A stretch of DNA of 64,000 nt, taken from positions 69,989 to 133,988 of the forward strand of contig NZ_JALAMS010000026.1 of NCBI RefSeq assembly GCF_026790145.1. Direction: 5' to 3'. The translations under genes and the position numbers were made by a program. Under the pieces are notes generated by a model. That model did not search any database and had not been told where the DNA came from. It worked only from the letters and a program-made list of their open reading frames with translations. Below are positions 1-7,722 of this stretch, piece after piece. The stretch's first letter is position 1; every line of letters starts with the position of its first letter. The stretch is from Bacillus_I endophytica_A. Lineage in GTDB: Bacteria > Bacillota > Bacilli > Bacillales > Bacillaceae_H.

Positions 1-12
1 ATCAGTTTACCA

Positions 13-43
13 CAAAAAAACTCCTAGTCGCTTGGACTAGGAG
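13..43 (-). terminator. Rho-independent terminator of the SDR gene
   Basis: Inverted repeat CTCCTAGTC / GACTAGGAG with a 5-base loop. Seven A's on its left give a U-tract on the minus strand. It lies just past the stop of the dehydrogenase gene. Confidence 0.85.
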
Positions 44-50
44 AAGGTAA

Positions 51-791
51 TTATTGTTTATGATGCATTGGTCGAACAGTTACTTCATTTACATTCACAT
101 TTTCCGGCTGTGATAAAGCGAAAGAAACGGCTCTTGCAATGTCCCCTGGTTCTAATGGATTGACAGTACTTTGATGATTTCTACTTATTTCTAATACTTC
201 TTCATCTGTTGTATGGCCTGATAGTTCCGTTTCAACCATGCCTGGCGAAACGTTTGTAACGCGTACGCCTGTTTTTGCTAGTTCTTTCTCCATTCCCATT
301 GATAGCGCCCGTACGGCATATTTTGTTGCCCCGTACACAACGTTTGAACGTGATATTTCATGCCCTGCTACAGAAGAAACGTTAACAATATGACCGCTTC
401 CTTGTGCAATCAACTTCGGAAGCACAGCATGAATCCCATATAGGACTCCTTTAATATTCACATCAATCATTTTCTCCCATTCTTCCACCTGATCGTTTTT
501 TAAGAATGAACGATACATAACCCCTGCGTTATTAATGAGAAAGTCAATTCGCCCAAACGCTTCTTGAGCTTTGGTCACCACATTTTCTACTTCTTCTTTT
601 TTCGTTACATCAGCTTGCACAACAAGAGCATTGCTTTTTTCTTCAATTTTACGAGCTAAATTTTCTAACCGTTCTACACGACGAGCGGATAAAACAACTT
701 GAACTCCTTGTTCAGCAAGCTGTAGAGCAATTGCTTCTCCAATACCACTGCTTGCGCCTGTAATAATCGCTACTTTTCCTTGTAAATTCAT
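51..791 (-). CDS. Short-chain dehydrogenase/reductase (SDR family)
   Basis: Classical SDR NAD(P)-dependent oxidoreductase of 246 residues, the usual length. The Rossmann glycine motif TGASSGIG is at residues 11-18, NNAG at 87-90, and the catalytic Ser near 140 with YGATK (Tyr153, Lys157). It resembles the YdfG/YqjQ-like cytosolic reductases, whose substrates cannot be deduced from sequence. The ATG start follows AGGAGG at 9 bases. It is a single gene with its own terminator and nothing nearby suggests a pathway. Family is certain; substrate unknown. Confidence 0.93.
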   Translation of the reverse strand: MNLQGKVAIITGASSGIGEAIALQLAEQGVQVVLSARRVERLENLARKIEEKSNALVVQADVTKKEEVENVVTKAQEAFGRIDFLINNAGVMYRSFLKNDQVEEWEKMIDVNIKGVLYGIHAVLPKLIAQGSGHIVNVSSVAGHEISRSNVVYGATKYAVRALSMGMEKELAKTGVRVTNVSPGMVETELSGHTTDEEVLEISRNHQSTVNPLEPGDIARAVSFALSQPENVNVNEVTVRPMHHKQ

Positions 792-868
792 CTTTTGATT
801 CCTCCTATGTATTTCTTTTCTTTTTCTTTCCCTTTATCATCTTAACGTAATCTATTCTTCAATTAAAA

Positions 869-896
869 TAAAAGAGAGCTTTAATAGCTCTCTTTT
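869..896 (-). terminator. Terminator of rpsN
   Basis: Hairpin AAAGAGAGCT / AGCTCTCTTT overlapping the rpsN stop codon, with an A-rich left flank that reads as U's on the minus strand. Confidence 0.8.
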
Positions 897-1164
897 ACCA
901 GCTTGATTTCTTAACACCAGGAACCTGACCTTTATAAGCAAGCTCTCTAAATGCAATGCGTGACATTTTAAATTTGCGCAAGTATCCGCGAGGTCTTCCT
1001 GTTACTTGGCAGCGATTGTTCAAACGAGTTGGCGAAGAATCACGAGGAAGTTTCTTAAGAGCCTCATAATCCCCTTTTTCTTTTAGTTCTTTGCGAAGCT
1101 CTGCGTATTTTTCAACCATTTCTTGACGCTTTAGTTCTTTTACTACTTTTGATTTTTTAGCCAT
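895..1164 (-). CDS. rpsN2: 30S ribosomal protein S14, zinc-independent paralogue
   Basis: Small-subunit ribosomal protein S14 of 89 residues. It is the long, zinc-free (C-minus) form: the paired CxxC zinc ligands of the 61-residue form are absent and only one Cys remains, in NNRCQVTGRPRG near residue 52. It has the conserved C-terminal SRIAFRELAYKGQVPGVKKSSW-type ending. In B. subtilis the corresponding protein (YhzA/RpsN2) replaces the zinc-containing S14 under zinc starvation and is repressed by Zur. A strong Zur-like palindrome lies about 35 bases upstream here, so the same control is likely. The gene is alone, with its own terminator. Confidence 0.95.
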   Translation of the reverse strand: MAKKSKVVKELKRQEMVEKYAELRKELKEKGDYEALKKLPRDSSPTRLNNRCQVTGRPRGYLRKFKMSRIAFRELAYKGQVPGVKKSSW

Positions 1165-1198
1165 AATATTCTCCTTTCAAAAATAAAATACTCTACAC

Positions 1199-1219
1199 AA
1201 AACGTAATCATTACGATTT
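1199..1219 (-). promoter_or_regulatory. Zur box upstream of rpsN2
   Basis: Palindrome CGTAAT-C-ATTACG (core 1203-1215) flanked by A/T, matching the 7-1-7 Bacillus Zur operator (consensus TCGTAATNATTACGA) at all but one core base. It lies 35-55 bases before the S14 start, where it can block transcription. The assignment rests on motif plus gene identity; no binding data. Confidence 0.85.
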
Positions 1220-1404
1220 AACTCCATTAGTTTAACTTATTCATTTCAAAAAATCAACTTATTCGCATCATCTGTAAAACATCATTTCTAGTTTTCAAAA
1301 TGGGTCATATCCATTAGACAGTGAAGCATCTGTCATGTAGAATTGGATTATCTGTTTTTTAGCGAAAAACAAATTAATAGTCTTTTAGAAAGGTTGTTTA
1401 CGCA

Positions 1405-2640
1405 ATGACACAAAACCCTACAGGTAAAGAACGCTTTGCATTAGCGGCTTTACTTAGCTTATTAGCAATACTCGGCCCTCTTAACATCGATATGTATCTT
1501 CCAAGCTTTCCTGACATTGTGAAGGATTTGGATACAAATGCATCTCTTGTTCAATTGAGCCTAACAACCTGTCTGATCGGTCTTGCAGTCGGACAGCTCG
1601 TTGTTGGACCAATTAGCGATGCGCTTGGGCGTAAAAGACCCATGGTTGTTTCTATTATCTTATTTATTTTAGCTTCTCTTCTTTGCGCCTTCGCTCCAAA
1701 CATTGTTGTGTTAATCATTGGACGTTTTCTTCAAGGTTTTACAGCTGCAGGTGGAATTGTTGCGTCTCGTGCCGTTGTTCGTGACGTATTTAGCGGTCCT
1801 GATTTAACAAAATTCTTTGCCCTTTTAATGGTAATGAATGCAATGGCGCCAATGCTTGCTCCTGTTGCAGGTGGAGCTATTTTATTACTCCCTAACGCTC
1901 ACTGGAACTTTATTTTCTTCTTTTTAAGTTTACTTGGATTAATTATTGTAAGCTTCACATCTTGGAGATTAAAAGAAAGTTTACCTGTTGAAAAACGCAC
2001 GAAAACATCACTAAAGAAAACTTTCCAAACATTTGGCAGTTTATCAAGAGAGCGCTCGTTCATCGGATATGCCCTAACGCTTGGTTTTGCTCACGGAGGA
2101 AGCTTTGCTTATGTATCAGGAACTCCTTTTGTATATCAAGGCATTTATAACGTTTCTCCACAAACGTTTAGTTTACTTTTTGGCGTGAATGGTATAGCCA
2201 TTATTACGGGAACATTTATCGTTGGTCGCTGCGCCGGAAAGATTCGTGAGCAAACTATTCTTCGCACTGCTTTACTTATTGCATCTGTCGCGACAACCGT
2301 ACTACTGATTATGACCATTGTAAAAGGTCCGTTATTTATGATTGTTGGGTCTATCTTTGTGTATATGATTACAATGGGAATGATTACAACAACGTCCTTT
2401 TCACTTGCTATTAATAAACAAGGACATCGCGCAGGAAGTGCTAGTGCCCTTCTAGGGATGATGCCTTTATTTATTGGTGCTTGCGTTGCTCCGCTCGTTG
2501 GTCTTGATGAAAGTACTGCAATCCCAATGGGAGCAATTATTTTTACTTCTACTATCATTGCGCTCTTTTCATTTTTCCAAATTGCGCGTAAGGGTGAACG
2601 TTTAGAAGAGAAAATAGCAAAACATTCTGTTACAAACTAA
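1405..2640 (+). CDS. MFS multidrug efflux transporter, Bcr/CflA family
   Basis: Major facilitator exporter of 411 residues with about 12 membrane segments. The N-terminal PLNIDMYLPSFP segment and the loop 2-3 motif GPISDALGRKRP are typical of Bcr/CflA drug/H+ antiporters (bicyclomycin or chloramphenicol type). VGQLVVG and RFLQGFTAAGG are also conserved transport motifs. Transcribed alone with a terminator right after the stop. The ribosome site is modest (AAAGG, 11 bases before ATG). Substrate cannot be predicted. A long open frame antisense to its 3' half is a coding shadow. Confidence 0.9.
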   Translation: MTQNPTGKERFALAALLSLLAILGPLNIDMYLPSFPDIVKDLDTNASLVQLSLTTCLIGLAVGQLVVGPISDALGRKRPMVVSIILFILASLLCAFAPNIVVLIIGRFLQGFTAAGGIVASRAVVRDVFSGPDLTKFFALLMVMNAMAPMLAPVAGGAILLLPNAHWNFIFFFLSLLGLIIVSFTSWRLKESLPVEKRTKTSLKKTFQTFGSLSRERSFIGYALTLGFAHGGSFAYVSGTPFVYQGIYNVSPQTFSLLFGVNGIAIITGTFIVGRCAGKIREQTILRTALLIASVATTVLLIMTIVKGPLFMIVGSIFVYMITMGMITTTSFSLAINKQGHRAGSASALLGMMPLFIGACVAPLVGLDESTAIPMGAIIFTSTIIALFSFFQIARKGERLEEKIAKHSVTN

Positions 2641-2641
2641 T

Positions 2642-2670
2642 AAAAGCTGGGTAAATTGCCCAGCTTTTAT
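2642..2670 (+). terminator. Terminator of the MFS gene
   Basis: AAAAGCTGGG / CCCAGCTTTT with a 7-base loop, directly after the stop codon. Confidence 0.9.
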
Positions 2671-3002
2671 ATTTTTATTTTATATTAGTCTTTTAGAACA
2701 TAGTTTAATTAAAAATATATTGTTTTTCGTTTCTTATTTACTAACACCAGACACTGAAATCGTTGCTTTTCCCCTTTTTTCTTATGAGATTAATAGTTCT
2801 TTCAACTGATTTACCATCCTATAAAGCCTTTCTCATCTCCTTCATATCCCGTGCAATAATACCTAAAAGAGAAAAAAATGAGGTACCATGCTGTTCTTCC
2901 TTCATACATTCCCTTCTTATCGTTCAATGCTACTAGCTTCAATGCCCTTTCTTGTGCTATACTTCCTTTGTGCATAGTAGAGATTAAAATTGGAGGAATC
3001 CT
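2671..3002 (+). other. Intergenic leader region before the ABC-F gene
   Basis: About 330 bases without a convincing gene on either strand. The right end carries a likely -10 TATACT (around 2958) and AGGAG 7 bases before the next start. A minus-strand stretch shows purine-rich, ribosome-site-like bases but no sustained frame. It could be decayed sequence. Confidence 0.4.
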
Positions 3003-4619
3003 ATGTTATCAGTAAATAATATTGGCTTGCGCTTTGGTGATCGCAAGTTATTTGAAGATGTTACGATTAAATTTACGCCAGGAAACTGCTACGGGCTAAT
3101 TGGGGCTAACGGAGCTGGAAAATCTACTTTCTTGAAGATTTTATCTGGTGAACTTGAAGCCCAAACTGGCGATGTTCATATGAATCCAGGTGAACGCTTA
3201 GCTGTTCTTAAGCAGAATCACTTTGAATATGAAGAACATGAAGTTCTTCAAGTTGTTATTATGGGACATGAGCGTCTGTATCAAATTATGAAAGAAAAAG
3301 ATGCTATTTATATGAAAGAAGACTTCTCTGATGAAGACGGCATTAAAGCAGCTGAACTTGAAGGGGAATTTGCTGAGCTTAACGGTTGGGAAGCAGAATC
3401 AGAAGCAGCAATCCTTTTAAAAGGACTTGGCATTTCTGAAGATCTTCATACAAAGAAAATGGAAGACCTTACAGGAGCTGAAAAAGTAAAAGTCTTATTA
3501 GCTCAAGCTCTATTTGGCAAACCTGACGTTCTTCTTCTTGATGAGCCTACAAACCATCTTGATATTAAGGCTATTCAATGGCTTGAAGACTTTCTTATTA
3601 ACTTTGAAAATACCGTTATCGTTGTTTCCCATGACCGTCACTTCTTAAACCAAGTTTGTACACATATCGCAGATCTTGACTTTGCAAAAATTCAAATCTA
3701 TGTTGGAAACTACGACTTCTGGTATGAATCAAGTCAGCTTGCAGCAAAATTAACGCAAGAAGCAAATAAGAAAAAAGAAGAAAAAATTAAAGAGCTTCAA
3801 AATTTCGTTGCTCGTTTTAGCGCTAATGCATCGAAATCGAAACAAGCAACATCTCGTAAGAAAATGCTTGAGAAAATCACGCTTGATGACATTCAGCCAT
3901 CTTCTCGCCGCTATCCTTACGTTCAATTTACACCAGAGCGTGAAATCGGAAATGACCTTTTACGTGTAGAAGGTCTATCTAAAACAATTGATGGTGTGAA
4001 AGTGTTAAACAACGTAAGCTTTATTATGAACAAAGACGATAAAATTGCGCTTGTTGGTCATAATGAACTTGCTAAAACAACGCTTTTCAAAATTCTAACA
4101 GGTGAAATGGAAGCTGATGAAGGAACGTTCAAATGGGGAATTACAACTTCTCAATCTTACTTCCCGAAAGACAATGCGCCTTATTTTGAAGGAAATGATT
4201 TAACGCTTGTTGACTGGCTTCGTCAATACTCACCAGATGACCAAACAGAAACATTCCTACGTGGATTCTTAGGTCGTATGCTCTTCTCTGGTGAAGAAGC
4301 GATGAAGAAAGCTAGCGTTCTTTCAGGAGGAGAAAAAGTTCGCTGTATGCTTTCTAAAATGATGCTAAGCAATGCGAACGTTCTACTGCTTGATGAACCA
4401 ACAAACCACTTAGACCTTGAATCTATTACATCATTAAATAACGGACTTATTAACTTCAAAGGATCGCTTATTTTCGCTTCACATGACCATCAGTTTATTC
4501 AAACAATTGCAAACCGCATTATTGAATTAACGCCAAACGGTCTTGTTGATAAAGAAATGACATATGATGAATATTTAGCAGATCCTGATGTACAAAAGAA
4601 ATTAGCTCAACAGCAATAA
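3003..4619 (+). CDS. ABC-F family ATPase (YkpA/YbiT type)
   Basis: Soluble tandem ABC ATPase without membrane segments, 538 residues, of the ABC-F translation-factor superfamily that acts on ribosomes. Domain 1: Walker A GANGAGKS at 34-41, signature LTGAE at 156-160, Walker B LLLDEPTNHLD around 180. A charged linker at about 240-295 is followed by domain 2: Walker A-like GHNELAKTT at 352-360, signature LSGGE at 440-444 and DEPTNHLD at 464. The two domains are complementary in degeneracy (see findings). Length and linker fit the YkpA/YbiT subgroup, not known antibiotic-resistance ABC-F proteins. Strong terminator after the stop. Confidence 0.92.
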   Translation: MLSVNNIGLRFGDRKLFEDVTIKFTPGNCYGLIGANGAGKSTFLKILSGELEAQTGDVHMNPGERLAVLKQNHFEYEEHEVLQVVIMGHERLYQIMKEKDAIYMKEDFSDEDGIKAAELEGEFAELNGWEAESEAAILLKGLGISEDLHTKKMEDLTGAEKVKVLLAQALFGKPDVLLLDEPTNHLDIKAIQWLEDFLINFENTVIVVSHDRHFLNQVCTHIADLDFAKIQIYVGNYDFWYESSQLAAKLTQEANKKKEEKIKELQNFVARFSANASKSKQATSRKKMLEKITLDDIQPSSRRYPYVQFTPEREIGNDLLRVEGLSKTIDGVKVLNNVSFIMNKDDKIALVGHNELAKTTLFKILTGEMEADEGTFKWGITTSQSYFPKDNAPYFEGNDLTLVDWLRQYSPDDQTETFLRGFLGRMLFSGEEAMKKASVLSGGEKVRCMLSKMMLSNANVLLLDEPTNHLDLESITSLNNGLINFKGSLIFASHDHQFIQTIANRIIELTPNGLVDKEMTYDEYLADPDVQKKLAQQQ

Positions 4620-4621
4620 AT

Positions 4622-4656
4622 AAAAAAGCTTGTAGCACAGTGCTACAAGCTTTTTT
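4622..4656. terminator. Bidirectional terminator between ABC-F and terC genes
   Basis: Long stem AAAAAAGCTTGTAGCAC / GTGCTACAAGCTTTTTT between two convergent genes. A/T tracts on both sides allow use from both directions. Confidence 0.9.
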
Positions 4657-5329
4657 ATGTACGAAAGTAAATAAACTTCTTCTTCAACACATATAAGATA
4701 TTAAAACAAAGCACACTAATGGTAAAAATGGTCGGAAGTATTGTTTTTAAGAACGGCAGCTGAATAAAAAAGGTAACCAAGAAAGGATCACTTACCATCA
4801 TCATTGTTGCACTATACGTTAAAATAAGAGATCCTGCTGTAATGAGTAATGGATAGCTTCCCATAAGCTGAGCAATGTGAGTACTTCCCCACACAAGAAA
4901 AACAATGCTAATCATAATAGATCCAATCATAAGAGGAAAATTACCTTTTGCAAGCATTGTAATGGACAATACGTTATCTAACCCAATAACAACGTTAGAA
5001 AGCAAAATCACAAAAAGTGCTTTTCTGACTGTCTTACTTTTTTTATCTTCTCCATCGTCCATCTGTTCTGCTGATGTTAACAATTTCACAGCTGTAACAA
5101 TAAGTAGAATCCCCCCTACTAACTTCATAAAAGGGAAATGAAGGAGGACGCTTGCTAAGCTTGCTAAAACAACGTAAATGATACTAATTCCGCACGTTCC
5201 GTAAATAAACACTTTGCGCCGCTGCACGTCTGATAAATGGCGGCTTGCCATTCCAATAATAAGAGCATTATCCCCGCTTAAAATAAGGTTTATAAACACA
5301 ATCTCAACGAGTGTTAACAAAGTTTCCAA
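4655..5329 (-). CDS. TerC family integral membrane protein (YjbE-like)
   Basis: TerC-family membrane protein of 224 residues with about seven hydrophobic helices. The signature acidic segment LILSGDNALIIGMA lies near residues 16-29 and a second one, VVIGLDNVLSITMLA, mid-protein. Relatives such as B. subtilis YjbE, YceF and YkoY are linked to metal (notably Mn2+) export or loading of exported proteins. The start is TTG, preceded by AGGAG at 11 bases; there is no nearby ATG in a better position. No yybP-ykoY manganese riboswitch is visible upstream. It faces the ABC-F gene across a shared terminator. Confidence 0.88.
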   Translation of the reverse strand: METLLTLVEIVFINLILSGDNALIIGMASRHLSDVQRRKVFIYGTCGISIIYVVLASLASVLLHFPFMKLVGGILLIVTAVKLLTSAEQMDDGEDKKSKTVRKALFVILLSNVVIGLDNVLSITMLAKGNFPLMIGSIMISIVFLVWGSTHIAQLMGSYPLLITAGSLILTYSATMMMVSDPFLVTFFIQLPFLKTILPTIFTISVLCFNILYVLKKKFIYFRT

Positions 5330-5406
5330 CCGCTTTTCAGCTCCTGCCTGTCCGCTTTTTATCTACTATATGAACAGCCAAGAAAGTTTATCCCCTTTAA
5401 AACACG

Positions 5407-5440
5407 AAAAAGCTGCCGAGAAAATTTCTCGACAGCTTTT
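5407..5440 (-). terminator. Terminator of the cold-shock gene
   Basis: Interrupted stem AAAAGCTG-C-CGAGAA / TTCTCG-A-CAGCTTTT just after the csp stop, with an A-rich left flank. Confidence 0.8.
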
Positions 5441-5456
5441 ATATCATTAAAACAGC

Positions 5457-5654
5457 TTACTTTTGAACGTTAGCTGCTTGTGGTCCACGGTTACCTTCAA
5501 CGATTTCGAAAGAAACTTCTTGACCTTCTTCTAAAGTTTTGAAGCCTTCGCCTTGAATAGCAGAGAAGTGAACGAATACATCGTCTTGACCTTCAACTTC
5601 GATGAAACCGAAACCTTTTTCTGCATTAAACCATTTTACTTTACCTTGTAACAT
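5457..5654 (-). CDS. csp: Cold-shock protein, CspB/CspC family
   Basis: Single cold-shock domain of 65 residues binding single-stranded RNA/DNA. The RNP1 motif KGFGFIEV (about 13-20) and RNP2 motif VFVHFSAI (about 26-33) are intact, and the N-terminus GKVKWFN is typical. Bacillus proteins of this type act as RNA chaperones in cold and stationary phase. AGGAGG lies 8 bases before the ATG. The roughly 230 bases upstream are AT-rich and could hold the long 5' leader usual for csp mRNAs; no defined element was recognised there. The exact paralogue letter cannot be assigned. Confidence 0.95.
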   Translation of the reverse strand: MLQGKVKWFNAEKGFGFIEVEGQDDVFVHFSAIQGEGFKTLEEGQEVSFEIVEGNRGPQAANVQK

Positions 5655-5888
5655 GTTATTTCCTCCTACTGCACAACATATGTGTACAAATATATTACTA
5701 TTCTTGCCCTTGCCACATATAATACTTCAAGACAAAAACTTTTTTCGAAATGTTTATTCTATCCATACATATAGCGAACAAAAATAATTATCTCTAATGT
5801 ATCAGGTTTTTAAGCATGTTGCAATAGTTTTGCACAAATTTTCTCTTTAGAAAGCGTTTTATATGGAATTAAAATACATTTTATCCTT

Positions 5889-6596
5889 TTAAAGGTTCTT
5901 ACTATATTCAGAGGATGCTTCTTCTAATGCATCAATGAATTTATAATAAACAGTACTTTTATTTTCAATATTTCCTCTCGACCAATCGTTATTTTCAAAA
6001 AAAGAACGTCTGACAGAAGAAGAAATCTCAAGCTGAACACCTTGTTTTAATAGCGTATCATTTACGATATTTTTAGGTTCTTCTCCTCTTAGATCTGCTC
6101 TAGGTTCTTCAGTACGGAATCCATATTTAGTAAGCGCTTTCTTTACTTCGTATTTATATAGCTCATTCCTTCCTCCCACATATATAATTTTTTCCTCACT
6201 TGAAAAGCCGTGTAAAGAAATCATTGTTTGAGAATGCCTTGCAAGTGTTCTTGCGATAGGCTCATCAAATTTCACCGATGTAATATGAAGAATTCCATTA
6301 TCTTGTGATTTAATTCCTTCAAACATATAGTAAGAATAGTTACCTCTTGAGACTAAACCTTCAACAACTTCTGATGTACCAATTTCAATTCGCCCACCGT
6401 GAATCGCAAAAACAGCAATACTTGTATCTCTGTTTTCGTAGCGAATGCGGTAATCAACTCCTTCTTTCTCTACCTCTTTTAACTGCTCATAGCTCTCATA
6501 CCCTCCTGAGTTTTGAGAGATGGCTTTTGTTCCGGAATCCAGTTCAATAGGATGAAAAAGCGAAACAAAAAGATTTACAATAAGCATGATCAACAT
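5889..6596 (-). CDS. Poly-gamma-glutamate hydrolase family protein (YndL/YmaC-like)
   Basis: Predicted secreted zinc peptidase of 235 residues of the phage-type gamma-PGA hydrolase family (PghP; B. subtilis YndL, YmaC, YjqB). A short hydrophobic N-terminus (2-15) suggests export. Likely metal ligands are His and Glu in AIHGGRIEIGTSE (about 68-80), His in SLHGF, and Glu in LEISSSVR near the C-terminus. It would cut gamma-glutamyl polymers. This fits the pgsBCA operon 25 kb away, although B. subtilis also uses such enzymes against phage-associated or foreign polymer. AGGAGAG lies 8 bases before the ATG. Monocistronic. Confidence 0.85.
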   Translation of the reverse strand: MLIMLIVNLFVSLFHPIELDSGTKAISQNSGGYESYEQLKEVEKEGVDYRIRYENRDTSIAVFAIHGGRIEIGTSEVVEGLVSRGNYSYYMFEGIKSQDNGILHITSVKFDEPIARTLARHSQTMISLHGFSSEEKIIYVGGRNELYKYEVKKALTKYGFRTEEPRADLRGEEPKNIVNDTLLKQGVQLEISSSVRRSFFENNDWSRGNIENKSTVYYKFIDALEEASSEYSKNL

Positions 6597-6752
6597 AAGA
6601 TTTTCTCTCCTCTAAAAACAAAATAGGAACATGACATTTTGTTTATCGGTAGGTAGAAAGTAATGTTTATCTTTTAGACCTTTTTGTCCATATTCTTTAA
6701 TATATCCACAACTGTTTTCTTATTTATATATGCATCATTTTATTTTCAACCA

Positions 6753-6785
6753 CAAAAAACTCGTTTGTTTTAAACAAACGAGTTT
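6753..6785 (-). terminator. Terminator of the FbpA-like small gene
   Basis: Stem AAACTCGTTTGTTT / AAACAAACGAGTTT overlapping the stop of the small gene. Left A-tract gives U's on the minus strand. Confidence 0.8.
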
Positions 6786-6939
6786 AAGAAAAGCACTTTT
6801 CTTGTTCTTCATTTCTAGCTAATAGTTTCTGAAGCTCTTCTTCTTCAAGATGATGAAGATTTTTTCCACTTTGTCCTTGATAAATCCCCTTACTTATTAA
6901 CCGATAAATCAAAATTGACTGAATCGTAATTTGTTCCAT
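6784..6939 (-). CDS. Small FbpA-like protein (51 aa)
   Basis: A 51-residue basic/acidic peptide with GGGGG 7 bases before its ATG. The pattern is a short helix ending LISKGIY, a Gly/Lys/Asn turn, then HHLEEEELQKLL. This follows the layout of the Fur-regulated basic protein FbpA family of Bacillus (helix - GIYK - L.ELTLSELE), small partners of iron-sparing regulation. No canonical Fur box (TGATAATNATTATCA) is seen; a 19-base inverted repeat covers the likely -10 instead. Too short for most gene finders. Family assignment is by visual pattern only. Confidence 0.6.
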   Translation of the reverse strand: MEQITIQSILIYRLISKGIYQGQSGKNLHHLEEEELQKLLARNEEQEKCFS

Positions 6940-6959
6940 TTTGATTCCCCCTGGCTCTT

Positions 6960-6978
6960 TGTTATATCTACTATAACA
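6960..6978 (-). promoter_or_regulatory. Inverted repeat over a likely extended -10 of the small gene
   Basis: Perfect repeat TGTTATA-N5-TATAACA. On the minus strand it contains TGTTATAGT, a plausible extended -10, about 30-40 bases before the start codon. Position suits a repressor operator. Not a recognised Fur, PerR or Zur site. Confidence 0.5.
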
Positions 6979-7026
6979 AACCCTAACAAGGATTTCTCTG
7001 TATATGTGAGGTTTTCTAACATAACC

Positions 7027-7602
7027 TTATAAGTGTGGCATAACTCTCGTGAAAAATTGCTGATAATCTTGAATATGAAAATCTGCTTCAAGATAAGCGT
7101 TTTGGAACGCACATGTCTTAATCCCAATTTCTCGCCCTGGCTGAAGATCAAGTTCACGATCGCCAATCACTAAATCAATATGATATAAGTTATGTAAATA
7201 ACGGTATGATTGAGGATCTGGCTTTCGATTATAGCCGTCATCAAGTGTAATAATCTCTGTAAAGTAATGCTTTAACTTGTAGTGTGTTAAAATATCCACT
7301 GCTGACTTTTTAGCTTTATGAGTCACAATAACGTTACAAGAAGCGGCCTTTAGCACCTCTTCAACGTGAGCAAACGGAGGCTTTTCTCGAACGTCAAGCT
7401 CGCTTTCTTGTTGATGAAATATTTTATCAAACTCCTCTTTTCCAACCCCAAAATAGTCCATTGCATGAAGCGAAGATACTTTTAATTTTTCGAGCACTTC
7501 TTCATCGCTTACATGCTTATCGTTTATTAAACGTTTAAAAGTCGGAACAATAGTCGGATATGTATCAAAAATGGTTCCATCAAAATCCCATAGAATATTC
7601 AT
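7027..7602 (-). CDS. HAD-IA family phosphatase (phosphoglycolate phosphatase-like)
   Basis: Haloacid-dehalogenase phosphohydrolase of 191 residues. Motif I DFDGT is at 7-11 (nucleophile Asp7), motif II Thr is in IVTHK near 95, motif III Lys is in RKPDPQSY, and motif IV is IGDRELDL. An alpha-helical cap sits between motifs I and II. It likely removes phosphate from a small organic phosphate; the substrate cannot be told. It lies downstream of gltD but is separated from it by a terminator, so it is probably its own unit. Confidence 0.88.
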   Translation of the reverse strand: MNILWDFDGTIFDTYPTIVPTFKRLINDKHVSDEEVLEKLKVSSLHAMDYFGVGKEEFDKIFHQQESELDVREKPPFAHVEEVLKAASCNVIVTHKAKKSAVDILTHYKLKHYFTEIITLDDGYNRKPDPQSYRYLHNLYHIDLVIGDRELDLQPGREIGIKTCAFQNAYLEADFHIQDYQQFFTRVMPHL

Positions 7603-7642
7603 TTCAGTTCCCCCTTACATTTATCGTATCACAACAACGCGA

Positions 7643-7676
7643 AAAAGCAGAGCAATCCCCTTACTGCTCTGCTTTC
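7643..7676 (-). terminator. Terminator of the glt operon
   Basis: AGCAGAGCA / TGCTCTGCT stem followed on the minus strand by U's (CTTTTTC), about 50 bases after the gltD stop. Confidence 0.85.
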
Positions 7677-7722
7677 TTCTCTATATGTGAACCCCTTTTA
7701 TTTAACCCTTAAAACACTCCCA

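Noticed and set aside
2145..2558. A 137-codon open frame antisense to the exporter gene
   Set aside because: It mirrors the hydrophobic codons of the sense gene, has no ribosome site and no recognisable domain; it is a coding shadow.
2671..3002. Antibiotic-responsive attenuator before the ABC-F gene
   Set aside because: No leader peptide with a ribosome site followed by a terminator/antiterminator pair could be drawn, and the protein is of the YkpA/YbiT type, not a resistance type.
5330..5456. Possible yybP-ykoY manganese riboswitch before the terC-like gene
   Set aside because: Family members often have one, but the 127 bases upstream show no aptamer motifs, and most of the space is taken by the csp terminator.
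6909..7166. Open frame overlapping the start of the small FbpA-like region and the HAD gene end
   Set aside because: It lies in another frame of the HAD gene, has low-complexity composition and no ribosome site.
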